This document shows positions 24,488-31,641 of a stretch of 40,163 bases of DNA, piece after piece. Positions within the stretch are counted from its first letter, which is position 1. The number at the start of each line of letters is the position of its first letter. A program made the translations under genes and the position numbers. This DNA is from CAYWTS01 sp964461265 (GTDB lineage Bacteria; Bacteroidota; Ignavibacteria; Tepidaquicellales; OLB5). The stretch lies in assembly GCA_964461265.1 (NCBI GenBank), contig CAYWTS010000020.1, positions 1-40,163 of the forward strand, in the 5' to 3' direction. The notes beneath the pieces were generated by a model, which was not told the origin of the DNA, searched no databases, and was given only the letters and a program-made list of their open reading frames with translations.

Positions 24488-25072
24488 TGGGAACAGGACG
24501 GGACGCTTACTTTCAGACGTTCCTGTGCACATGGCATATGCGGTTCAGATGGAATAAGGGTTAACGGCAGGAATATGCTTGCATGTTCAAAACTTCTGCA
24601 GGATTTGAACTGGAAAAAAACAATTACTATCGAGCCTCTTCCAGCTCTTCCAATTATTAAAGACCTAATTGTTGACATGGGTGATTTCTATGCCAAGCAG
24701 GAAACGGTAAAACCTTATCTTATAAATAACACACCTGTCCAGGGAGACAAGGAACGCCTGCAATCGAATGAAGATGCAGAATCGCTTTTCGAATCTGCAA
24801 AATGTATTATGTGCGGATGCTGCACAACAAGCTGTCCTTCCACATGGACTAACGAGAATTACCTGGGTCCTGCTGCACTGCTTAAAGCTTACAGATTTAT
24901 TTTCGATACGCGTGATGAAGCAGCCGATGAAAGACTTGATATAATTGATACACCCGACGGTATCTGGCGCTGCCATACCATATTCAACTGCATAGAAGCA
25001 TGCCCTAAGGAAATCAACATAACATGGCATCTTTCACTGCTTAAGAAACGATTAGCTCAAAGAGAGTTATAG
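24488..25072 (+). CDS. sdhB: succinate dehydrogenase / fumarate reductase iron-sulfur subunit (5' end in gap)
   Basis: Passes electrons from SdhA to quinone. The visible 194 residues begin WEQDGTLTFRRSCAHGICGSDG, with the 2Fe-2S ligands in CAHGIC and the later LAC. CIMCGCCTTSCPS and NCIEACPKEIN carry the cysteines of the 4Fe-4S and 3Fe-4S clusters. LGPAALLKAYRFIFDTRDE is the usual family helix. The N-terminal 40 or more residues are lost in the gap. It ends with KKRLAQREL and is followed by a palindromic element rather than an anchor gene. Confidence 0.94.
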   Translation, partial: WEQDGTLTFRRSCAHGICGSDGIRVNGRNMLACSKLLQDLNWKKTITIEPLPALPIIKDLIVDMGDFYAKQETVKPYLINNTPVQGDKERLQSNEDAESLFESAKCIMCGCCTTSCPSTWTNENYLGPAALLKAYRFIFDTRDEAADERLDIIDTPDGIWRCHTIFNCIEACPKEINITWHLSLLKKRLAQREL

Positions 25073-25120
25073 AAAAATTTATTTTTTGTAATATTACCCC
25101 TATATTATATTTAATTTGAA

Positions 25121-25221
25121 TGTAGGGAATGCATCTTTAAGAGTTATCCCGAATAACTTATTTTTCAAAATGGAAAAATCTTAATAACATTAACCATTTT
25201 TTATCGGATGCATTCCCTACA
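25121..25221. repeat. 101-bp element with perfect 15-bp inverted ends
   Basis: TGTAGGGAATGCATC (25121-25135) and GATGCATTCCCTACA (25207-25221) are exact reverse complements. Between them are two further small hairpins, AGTTAT/ATAACT (25142-25158) and ATTTTTC/GAAAAAT (25160-25179). It contains no coding. It may be a MITE or dispersed palindrome, and could also terminate the sdh transcript. Confidence 0.8.
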
Positions 25222-25290
25222 AGAGTTAAGAATAGTAATTGCCTGATTCCGGGAGTTTATTTAATAATTTCTTATTACACAACATAAAGT

Positions 25291-26583
25291 ATGTTCGCAG
25301 AATTCGCAGAAAAAAAATTTAATGAATACATCAGCCAGATAGAATTCCACCAAGATAAGACCTCTCTTCGTTTAGTTAAACGTTCAGAACTGCCGCCATA
25401 CCTTACAAATTTTTTCGAGTGTACCCTGGATTACAAGAAGGATATTTTAGAACGTGCGGAAACCGAAGATTTACTCAAACGCGGGCTTACTCTCTATATC
25501 AACTATGTAATTAAACCAAAAAGCACACTGCTGAAATTTCTGTTTGGAAATATTGAAACCAGACCTGCAGACTTTGTTTTGAAAAAACTGCAGTACTTCC
25601 GGTTTTATAATTATTATATAAACCATATTCACGATTTCGCAATACTGAACCAGCTGCCGGTAGTTTCTTCCAACCAGATAGAAGCACTAATAAATGAAGT
25701 CAACAGGAAAATTTATGAAGAAATCAGCAGTCCAGGTGCTTCACTTACCCAGCGTGAAAACCTGATTAAGCTGCTGTTTCATTTCTTTCTTGAACTCACC
25801 GAAAACAATCCAATCAACATTAAGCTTCCCAAAAAAATACTTTCCGTGTTTTTTATGGACAAGGGATTTAACGATATTAAAAATGCGATTGATGAATTTT
25901 TTGCCAGTGACATATTCATACAGGAAGCAATTGAACTTATGGACCCGGTAAACAGGAAGCAGAAGAGAAACCGAAAAGACCCGGAAGCTGAGTTTGTTAA
26001 AAATATTGTTAGCAAAGCCAAAACCACTTCCGAAGAAGTTAAGGCAGGAAATGAAGAGCTGCCTATAATGCTTTCTGAAAGCGAACCTGACAATTTAACA
26101 GGTGAAATTCCGAACAAGCCGGCTGAAATAAAACACAGCGAACTGAGCATAAATGAAATAAAAGTGATAGAAGGTGACGACCTGCTTAAAAGCGATTTGA
26201 CACAGGGTAAAAGTTTACTTTCCGGCGAGTTTTATTCTGATGACCTCTTATTTGCATCTGTTCTCCAACCTCATAAGGAAGAGATTCCGCTTTCGCCTGA
26301 AGAGCTTAAAGATAAAAAATTTAACGAGTTGTTTTGTGAAGTTACATACCGCAAGAGAATAGTAAAGAAAATATTCAAAAAAGACGAAAATTTTTTTAAA
26401 GAAACGGTAATGAAGCTTTTCGATTGTGTATCCTGGCAAGAGGCTTCAGAAGTAATAGAAAAGCATTTTGAAAATAACCATGTGGATTTCTGCTCCGAAG
26501 AAGCTGTGCGTTTTGTTGATATAATTGAGAGCTATTTTGATGAAGATAAGTTTAATTCTAACCAACAGAGTATTAAATTGTAA
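25291..26583 (+). CDS. hypothetical protein, 430 aa, charged and mostly helical
   Basis: I do not recognise a family. There is no signal peptide or membrane segment. The N-terminal 210 residues look alpha-helical with many aromatic and Lys residues (for example KKLQYFRFYNYYINHIHDFA). A charged linker rich in Glu, Lys and Ser follows (about 215-320). The last 90 residues form a second helical region: LFCEVTYRKRIVKKIFKKDE, FFKETVMKLFDCVSW, FVDIIESYFDEDKF. This two-domain-plus-linker form suggests a cytoplasmic scaffold or regulator. It is bracketed by palindromic intergenic DNA on both sides. Confidence 0.7.
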   Translation: MFAEFAEKKFNEYISQIEFHQDKTSLRLVKRSELPPYLTNFFECTLDYKKDILERAETEDLLKRGLTLYINYVIKPKSTLLKFLFGNIETRPADFVLKKLQYFRFYNYYINHIHDFAILNQLPVVSSNQIEALINEVNRKIYEEISSPGASLTQRENLIKLLFHFFLELTENNPINIKLPKKILSVFFMDKGFNDIKNAIDEFFASDIFIQEAIELMDPVNRKQKRNRKDPEAEFVKNIVSKAKTTSEEVKAGNEELPIMLSESEPDNLTGEIPNKPAEIKHSELSINEIKVIEGDDLLKSDLTQGKSLLSGEFYSDDLLFASVLQPHKEEIPLSPEELKDKKFNELFCEVTYRKRIVKKIFKKDENFFKETVMKLFDCVSWQEASEVIEKHFENNHVDFCSEEAVRFVDIIESYFDEDKFNSNQQSIKL

Positions 26584-26638
26584 TAAATTACTCAAGTTGA
26601 TAGTTTTGTTTGATAATAATAGTGATAACAAACATTAA

Positions 26639-26752
26639 CCCACAACTTTTGCAGTGGGAATAAACTAAAAATTCTGACTACTAACCGTTTCAACGGTTTT
26701 GAAGGGCATAACAGCCAATAGAGAAAATTATATATTCTTTCGAAGTGAATAT
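26639..26752. repeat. cluster of three small palindromes upstream of obg
   Basis: CCCAC...GTGGG (26639-26658), AACCGTT-TC-AACGGTT (26683-26698) and ATATTC...GAATAT (26732-26752) occur in the 206-bp spacer before obg. No gene is visible here. They may be extragenic repeat elements or part of an mRNA leader. Confidence 0.55.
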
Positions 26753-26789
26753 TCTTACCCTCCTCAAATAATAATTTTATCGGTTTTAC

Positions 26790-27809
26790 ATGTTCATAGA
26801 TTACGCAAAAATAAAAATAAAAAGCGGTGACGGAGGCAATGGCTGCGTCAGCTTCCGGAGGGAAAAATATGTTCCTAAAGGCGGACCCAACGGAGGCGAT
26901 GGCGGCAAAGGGGGCTCGGTTATTTTCGAGGCTGACAGCTCACTGGCTACACTTGTAGATTTTAAATACAAAAAAATATACCGCGCACAAAACGGCAGGC
27001 ATGGACTCGGCGGCGATAAAACAGGCAAAAACGGGAAAGACATTTTTATTAAAGTACCATGCGGCAGTCTTATTAGGGATCCCCTCAGCGGTTCAGTGCT
27101 TGCTGATCTTGTTGAAAATAAACAAACATATATTGCTGCAACAGGCGGTAAAGGAGGCAAAGGAAATGCACGGTTTGCAACATCAACCCTGCAGGCTCCG
27201 CGTTACGCTGAAAAAGGTTCTAAAGGTGAAGAAAAAGAAATTGAAATCGAGCTTAAGCTGCTTGCAGATGTTGGGCTGGTGGGATTGCCGAATTCGGGTA
27301 AGTCAACACTTATTTCAAAAATATCCGCCGCTAAACCTAAAATTGCAGATTATCCTTTTACAACACTCACGCCAAATCTTGGTATAGTTAAATATGCCGA
27401 TTATAAAAGCTTTGTCGTTGCTGATATACCGGGACTCATTGAAGGAGCACATCTTGGTAAAGGACTTGGGATACGGTTTCTTAAGCATATCGAAAGGACT
27501 AAAGTACTTGTATTTCTGCTGGATTCGACTACCCTGTTAGAAAAAAAAGATGGAACCGAAGATTACAAAATCCTGCTTGATGAACTTAGCAGTTTCGATA
27601 TAAAACTTCTTGATAAACCAAGAATAGTTTGTTTTACAAAAATTGATGCAATTACCGATAAAGAATTGAAAATTCTTAAAAAGATAAAGTTACCTAAAGA
27701 AAAACAAAAGATACCTGTCATACCGATATCATCAATCAGCGGTAAAAACCTTAATAAGCTGTTGGATGAGATCTGGTACAAACTAAATTCGAATAATGAA
27801 GCAGATTGA
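26790..27809 (+). CDS. obg: Obg/CgtA family GTPase
   Basis: A ribosome-associated GTPase acting in 50S maturation and stress signalling. The 339-aa protein has the glycine-rich Obg fold at residues 1-158 (KSGDGGNGCVSFRREKYVPK, GGDGGKGGSV, GGKGGKGNARF). The G domain carries GLPNSGKST (G1), DYPFTTLTPN (G2), ADIPGLIEGA (G3), FTKID (G4) and SSISGKN (G5). There is no long C-terminal extension, as in many Bacteroidota. surE follows by about 110 bp. Confidence 0.97.
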   Translation: MFIDYAKIKIKSGDGGNGCVSFRREKYVPKGGPNGGDGGKGGSVIFEADSSLATLVDFKYKKIYRAQNGRHGLGGDKTGKNGKDIFIKVPCGSLIRDPLSGSVLADLVENKQTYIAATGGKGGKGNARFATSTLQAPRYAEKGSKGEEKEIEIELKLLADVGLVGLPNSGKSTLISKISAAKPKIADYPFTTLTPNLGIVKYADYKSFVVADIPGLIEGAHLGKGLGIRFLKHIERTKVLVFLLDSTTLLEKKDGTEDYKILLDELSSFDIKLLDKPRIVCFTKIDAITDKELKILKKIKLPKEKQKIPVIPISSISGKNLNKLLDEIWYKLNSNNEAD

Positions 27810-27918
27810 AAAAAGTCCTGTAAACCACGAGCATGCTTGTTTGTTAATCAATTTAAATTAGTATAAGATTATTAATAAGGCTGATTACATAAAAACATAG
27901 TATATTTTAAAATCACTA

Positions 27919-28704
27919 ATGAAAAATAACAAACCAAACATATTAATTTCGAATGATGACGGAATAGATGCTCCGGGCTTGGTTAAACTTGCAACGGAGC
28001 TGAAAAAATTCGCTAACGTATATGTATCGGCACCGCACCGCCAGCAAAGTGCTGTAGGACACTCCATCACAATTTTCTATCCCTTAAGAGCATTCGAGTT
28101 TTACAGAGAAGGTAAGTTTTTCGGCTGGGCGGTTGAAGGAACACCAGCCGATGCTGTTAAACTTGGTGTTTTATTCCTCTTCAAAGACGTAAAAATCGAT
28201 TTGATAGTATCGGGTATTAACCACGGAGCCAATACTGCTATTAATGTCATTTACTCAGGCACCGTATCTGCCGCAACCGAAGGAACCACACTGAACATAC
28301 CCTCTATAGCTATTTCACTTGCCACATACGATAAAATCAGTTTCGATTACCCTGCCCGCGTATCTGCTAAAATTATTAAAGATATTCTTACGAATAAAAA
28401 AATCAGGCTTCACTGCAAAACTCTGCTTAACATTAATATTCCGCCAATACCCGAAAAAAAGATAAAAGGAATAAAAATCACCAAGCAGGGAAAATCAGAC
28501 TGGCAAGATCAATTCGAAGTACGTGCCGACCCTAACGGGCGTGACTACTACTGGCTTACAGGCAAAATGAACATAACCGATAAAGATACAACTTATGATA
28601 TAGTTGCAGTAAAAGATGGTTATATATCGATAACTCCTCTGCACTACGACCTGACTAACCATAAAGGATATAAAGAAGTGAAAAAATGGAACCTAAAACT
28701 TTAA
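27919..28704 (+). CDS. surE: 5'/3'-nucleotidase SurE
   Basis: A metal-dependent survival-protein phosphatase acting on nucleoside monophosphates. The 261-aa protein starts PNILISNDDGIDAPGLVKLA, with the metal-binding NDD motif. SAPHRQQSAVGHSITI matches the SAP-D-QSG segment in modified form, VEGTPADAVKLG follows, and VSGINHGANTAINVIYSGTV contains the conserved SGIN-G-N site. The end reads ISITPLHYDLTNH, typical of the family. The length is normal. It is followed 31 bp later by an esterase gene on the same strand. Confidence 0.96.
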   Translation: MKNNKPNILISNDDGIDAPGLVKLATELKKFANVYVSAPHRQQSAVGHSITIFYPLRAFEFYREGKFFGWAVEGTPADAVKLGVLFLFKDVKIDLIVSGINHGANTAINVIYSGTVSAATEGTTLNIPSIAISLATYDKISFDYPARVSAKIIKDILTNKKIRLHCKTLLNINIPPIPEKKIKGIKITKQGKSDWQDQFEVRADPNGRDYYWLTGKMNITDKDTTYDIVAVKDGYISITPLHYDLTNHKGYKEVKKWNLKL

Positions 28705-28735
28705 ATACAAAATTTCAATCTCAAAACTTAATAAC

Positions 28736-29610
28736 ATGCCAAGCAAAGTAATAACATTAAAACATACCAGCAATGTGCTTAAGGGCAATGCTTTAAAAGA
28801 CCCTTTTAAGCGTAAAGTGCTGGTTTACCTGCCTCCATCATACAAAAAAACAAATAAAAATTTTCCTGTAGTTTACCTGATTGCAGGTTTTACAGGTTTC
28901 GGGCAGATGAATATGAACGTTTCAGCTTTTTCGGAAAATATACAACAGCGTCTTGACAGGCTAATTAAAACAAAACAGATAAAGGAAATGCTTGTGGTAA
29001 TGCCTGATTGTTTCACTAAATATGGCGGCTCGCAGTATGTTAATTCTTCAGCTACAGGCAGGTATGAGGATTATATGATTAAAGAGATTGTTCCTTTTAT
29101 AGATCAGAACTTCAGGACAATAAAAAAACCAAACGCACGGTGTATTATTGGCAAATCATCAGGCGGTTACGGTGCAATGCGGCTCGCTATGAGGCATCCG
29201 GAAATATTCGGACTTATGGTAACACATTCGGGTGATACTGCTTTTGAGTACTGTTACCAGAAAGATTTCCCTGATTTTATAATTCAAATTCAAAAGTACG
29301 GTAAGGGTTATAACGGGATAAAAAATTTCATAAAAACACAGCTTAATTTCAATCAGCCTAAACCGAGGGAATTTTTCAATATTCTGAACACAATTGGTAT
29401 GAGTGCGTGCTACTCGCCTAATCCCAAACGCAGGGAATGTAATTTCGACTTACCGTTCGATATTTACACAGCAGAATTAATTCCAGTAATATGGAAAAAG
29501 TGGCTTAGCTTTGACCCTGTGAGACTTGTTGAAAAATACAAAGCAAACCTTAAAAAATTAAAACTGATTTTTGTTGACTGCGGAACAAGGGATGAATTTC
29601 ACCTTCAGGC
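28736..29610 (+). CDS. esterase D / enterochelin-esterase-like alpha/beta hydrolase (3' end in gap)
   Basis: An alpha/beta hydrolase of the PF00756 (putative esterase) family. After an N-terminal strand region (RKVLVYLPPSYKKTNKNFPV) comes YLIAGFTGFG, with EMLVVMPDCFTKYGGSQY in the middle. The nucleophile elbow GKSSGGYGAM contains Ser, and LIFVDCGTRDEFHLQ holds the acidic residue near the cut end. The catalytic His and the last 40 or so residues fall in the N run. It has no signal peptide, so it is probably cytoplasmic. The substrate is unknown. Confidence 0.88.
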
Positions 29611-29710
29611 NNNNNNNNNNNNNNNNNNNNNNNNNNNNNNNNNNNNNNNNNNNNNNNNNNNNNNNNNNNNNNNNNNNNNNNNNNNNNNNNNNNNNNNNNN
29701 NNNNNNNNNN
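29611..29710. other. assembly gap of 100 N between convergent partial genes
   Basis: The gap cuts the 3' end of the esterase (plus strand) and the 3' end of the PEGA protein (minus strand). The flanks share no overlap that I can see, so its real length is unknown. Confidence 0.9.
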
Positions 29711-30203
29711 GTTTTGCTTTATCAAGCATAGATTGACTGCCTGTTAACCTGTAATCATCATAAAATTCATTTGCCCGTTTTTTTAGGCAATAGCTTAAAA
29801 CCGCTGTTCCACCCGCTATAACAGAACTAAGGATTATCGGAATAATCCTGCGTGATGACTTAAAATACTGTGACTTATTTTCAAAAACAATTTTATCACG
29901 GTTAACCGTTGTGCTTTGGGGAACAAGTAAAAATGTCCGGTTCAGCTTTTCACCCGGCTGTATTGTATAATTTACATCATTGTAATTTTTTAATAAGATA
30001 TCTATTCGTATCCGCACCGAGTCACCCGGTTTATATTCTATACGGTAAGGTGTAAGTCCGCTTAATGAACCGTTAATATAAACTTCAGCATTCTGAGGAA
30101 CTGAGTTTATGAAATGATAGGGCAATTCAAGCGAATCGGAATTTTGTGAATAGCATAATGATGGAAGAACGAAAAAGAATAATATTAATAATTTTTTTAA
30201 AAC
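29711..30203 (-). CDS. PEGA-domain exported protein (3' end in gap, start uncertain)
   Basis: The frame encodes a signal peptide, VLKKLLILFFFVLPSLCYSQ, then a PEGA-like domain (INSVPQNAEVYINGSLSGLTPYRIEYKPG) and, after a linker, a hydrophobic segment IIPIILSSVIAGGTAVLSYCL, cut by the gap shortly after. PEGA domains are extracytoplasmic beta domains often tied to surface structures. No ATG stands at the head of the signal peptide: the frame begins at GTT. An ATG overlaps it in another frame (ATGTTTTAAAAAA); one more T would give MFLKKLLILFFF, so an indel is likely. Palindromic repeats press directly against the 5' end. Confidence 0.7.
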
Positions 30204-30325
30204 ATTCCCGTCCCGACAACTATGTCGGGATAAATTACAACGGGAATCTAATATTATACCGCTCCTAACGGAGCTGAAATTTTGTCCATTTTGCATTTCT
30301 ATAAATATGTCACTCCTAACGGAGT
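30204..30325. repeat. nested palindrome ATTCCCG...CGGGAAT plus two CTCCTAACGGAG palindromes
   Basis: Outer arms ATTCCCG (30204-30210) and CGGGAAT (30241-30247) enclose an inner hairpin TCCCGACA-ACTA-TGTCGGGA (30211-30230). Next come GCTCC-TAAC-GGAGC (30261-30274) and ACTCC-TAAC-GGAGT (30312-30325). These are the 5' leader of the PEGA gene. Confidence 0.8.
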
Positions 30326-30440
30326 TACAAATTATTGTCAATTCTTCTATTTTACTCTCCTTGTCTAATAAAAATTAATTAACAAATGTAAACAAATCGC
30401 TTTATATTTAGAACTAAAATCGTACAAGTCAGCAAATTAA

Positions 30441-30486
30441 ATGGATTCCCGCCTGCCTGTATCAGTCAGGCTTTCGCGGAAATGAC
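30441..30486. repeat. nested TGGATTCCC...GGAAATGAC palindrome
   Basis: Outer arms ATTCCCGC (30445-30452) and GCGGAAAT (30476-30483), with one mismatch, enclose a hairpin GCCTG-TATCAGT-CAGGC (30455-30471). It lies 10 bp past the stop of the PQQ-propeller gene and could act as its terminator. Confidence 0.75.
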
Positions 30487-30495
30487 AGGTATTAT

Positions 30496-31641
30496 TCATT
30501 TTTCAGTAGTAAAGCAATATACTAAATAATCGGATGCAATAAATAAATAATTTTTCCATATTACCGGCGAAGTCTTTCCCCTGCCTTCAAGCTCATAGCT
30601 CCATTTTAGCTCGCCTGTATTGCCGTCTATACAATAAGTCATGTAATCATGGTTAGAAAAATAAACATAATTACCTGATGAAAGCGGTGTTGATGTTATA
30701 ACTCCTTTAGTGGGATATATCCAGTTTACGCTCCCGTCTTCTGTTTTTAATGAATACAAACTTCCGTTAATTCCGCCAAAAATAACCGATTGATTATTGA
30801 AAAGGCTTGAACCTGCAGAAAGTTTTGTCCCCGTATTTCTTTTCCATACAACAGTACCGCTATCGAGGTTTAAACAGTAATAAGCGGAATCGAACGAACC
30901 GATAAATACTTTCCTCTCGTAAATCATAGGTGCAGCCATTACAGAAGCACCTGTTTTGAATTCCCATCGTTTAGAACCGTTTAAATTAAGGCATATTATT
31001 AAGCCGGTATCATTTCCAAAAACTATTTTATCTTCCGAAATTGCACAGGTTGAATGTATTTGGGATTTAGTGTTATAACTCCAGTTTATCCTGCCATCAC
31101 GAAAATTCACACTGTAAAAGATTCCGTTTAAGCTGCCAATGTATATGCTGCTGTCAAGAAGTATTGGAGAAGTTTGCAGGTAATCCAGGTTAATCTGCCA
31201 GTTATAATTACCGGTATTTAAATTATATGAAGTTAGTGAATGTTTCTTCTCTCCTGCATAAGATAAAATAACATCCTGCCCGTTAAGAAGCGGAGTAGTG
31301 CCGGCATCTTTGCCAAGGAAAGTCAACAACCCGATTTTATTTCCTGTTATTGCATTAAGTGTAAACATTTCCCCCTGCAGGTCTGTAAAAAAAAGCATTT
31401 CGTCTGAAACCGCAATAGCACTGATGCCAATGCCTGCTTCAGGATCGTAGCTCCATAACAGCTTTAAAGGAGGTGAAAGGATTGATTTTGCAACGTTGTG
31501 CTGTTCGGTGTTACCGCCACACATTATCCAGTCACCGCTGCTGATTTTAATGGTTTGATTAATCCGGACACCTGAACAGGAAATAAAATAAAGTAATACA
31601 AGACATATAAAATATTTAATCAATCCGTTTAAACAGGTCAT
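30496..31641 (-). CDS. PQQ-like beta-propeller lipoprotein (BamB-like)
   Basis: A 381-aa protein with a lipoprotein signal: KYFICLVLLYFISCSG, with the lipobox Cys in ISC. It then has repeated PQQ-propeller blades (INLDYLQTSPILLDSSIYIG; GRINWSYNTKSQIHSTCAIS; GTVVWKRNTGTKLSAGSS; GELKWSYELEGRGKTSPVI), probably seven or eight. The fold matches the BamB outer-membrane lipoprotein, but it is not clearly BamB itself. The start ATG overlaps the stop of the upstream propeller gene by 4 nt, so the two are translated together. A role as periplasmic or surface partner of that protein is an inference. Confidence 0.87.
   Translation of the reverse strand: MTCLNGLIKYFICLVLLYFISCSGVRINQTIKISSGDWIMCGGNTEQHNVAKSILSPPLKLLWSYDPEAGIGISAIAVSDEMLFFTDLQGEMFTLNAITGNKIGLLTFLGKDAGTTPLLNGQDVILSYAGEKKHSLTSYNLNTGNYNWQINLDYLQTSPILLDSSIYIGSLNGIFYSVNFRDGRINWSYNTKSQIHSTCAISEDKIVFGNDTGLIICLNLNGSKRWEFKTGASVMAAPMIYERKVFIGSFDSAYYCLNLDSGTVVWKRNTGTKLSAGSSLFNNQSVIFGGINGSLYSLKTEDGSVNWIYPTKGVITSTPLSSGNYVYFSNHDYMTYCIDGNTGELKWSYELEGRGKTSPVIWKNYLFIASDYLVYCFTTEK

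Noticed and set aside
22748..25072. A fused SdhA-SdhB protein of 774 residues.
   Set aside because: The fusion exists only because 100 Ns keep the frame; the SdhA C-terminus and SdhB N-terminus are both missing.
26801..27160. Minus-strand Pro-rich ORF inside obg.
   Set aside because: It is the complement of the Gly-rich Obg domain and has no independent support.
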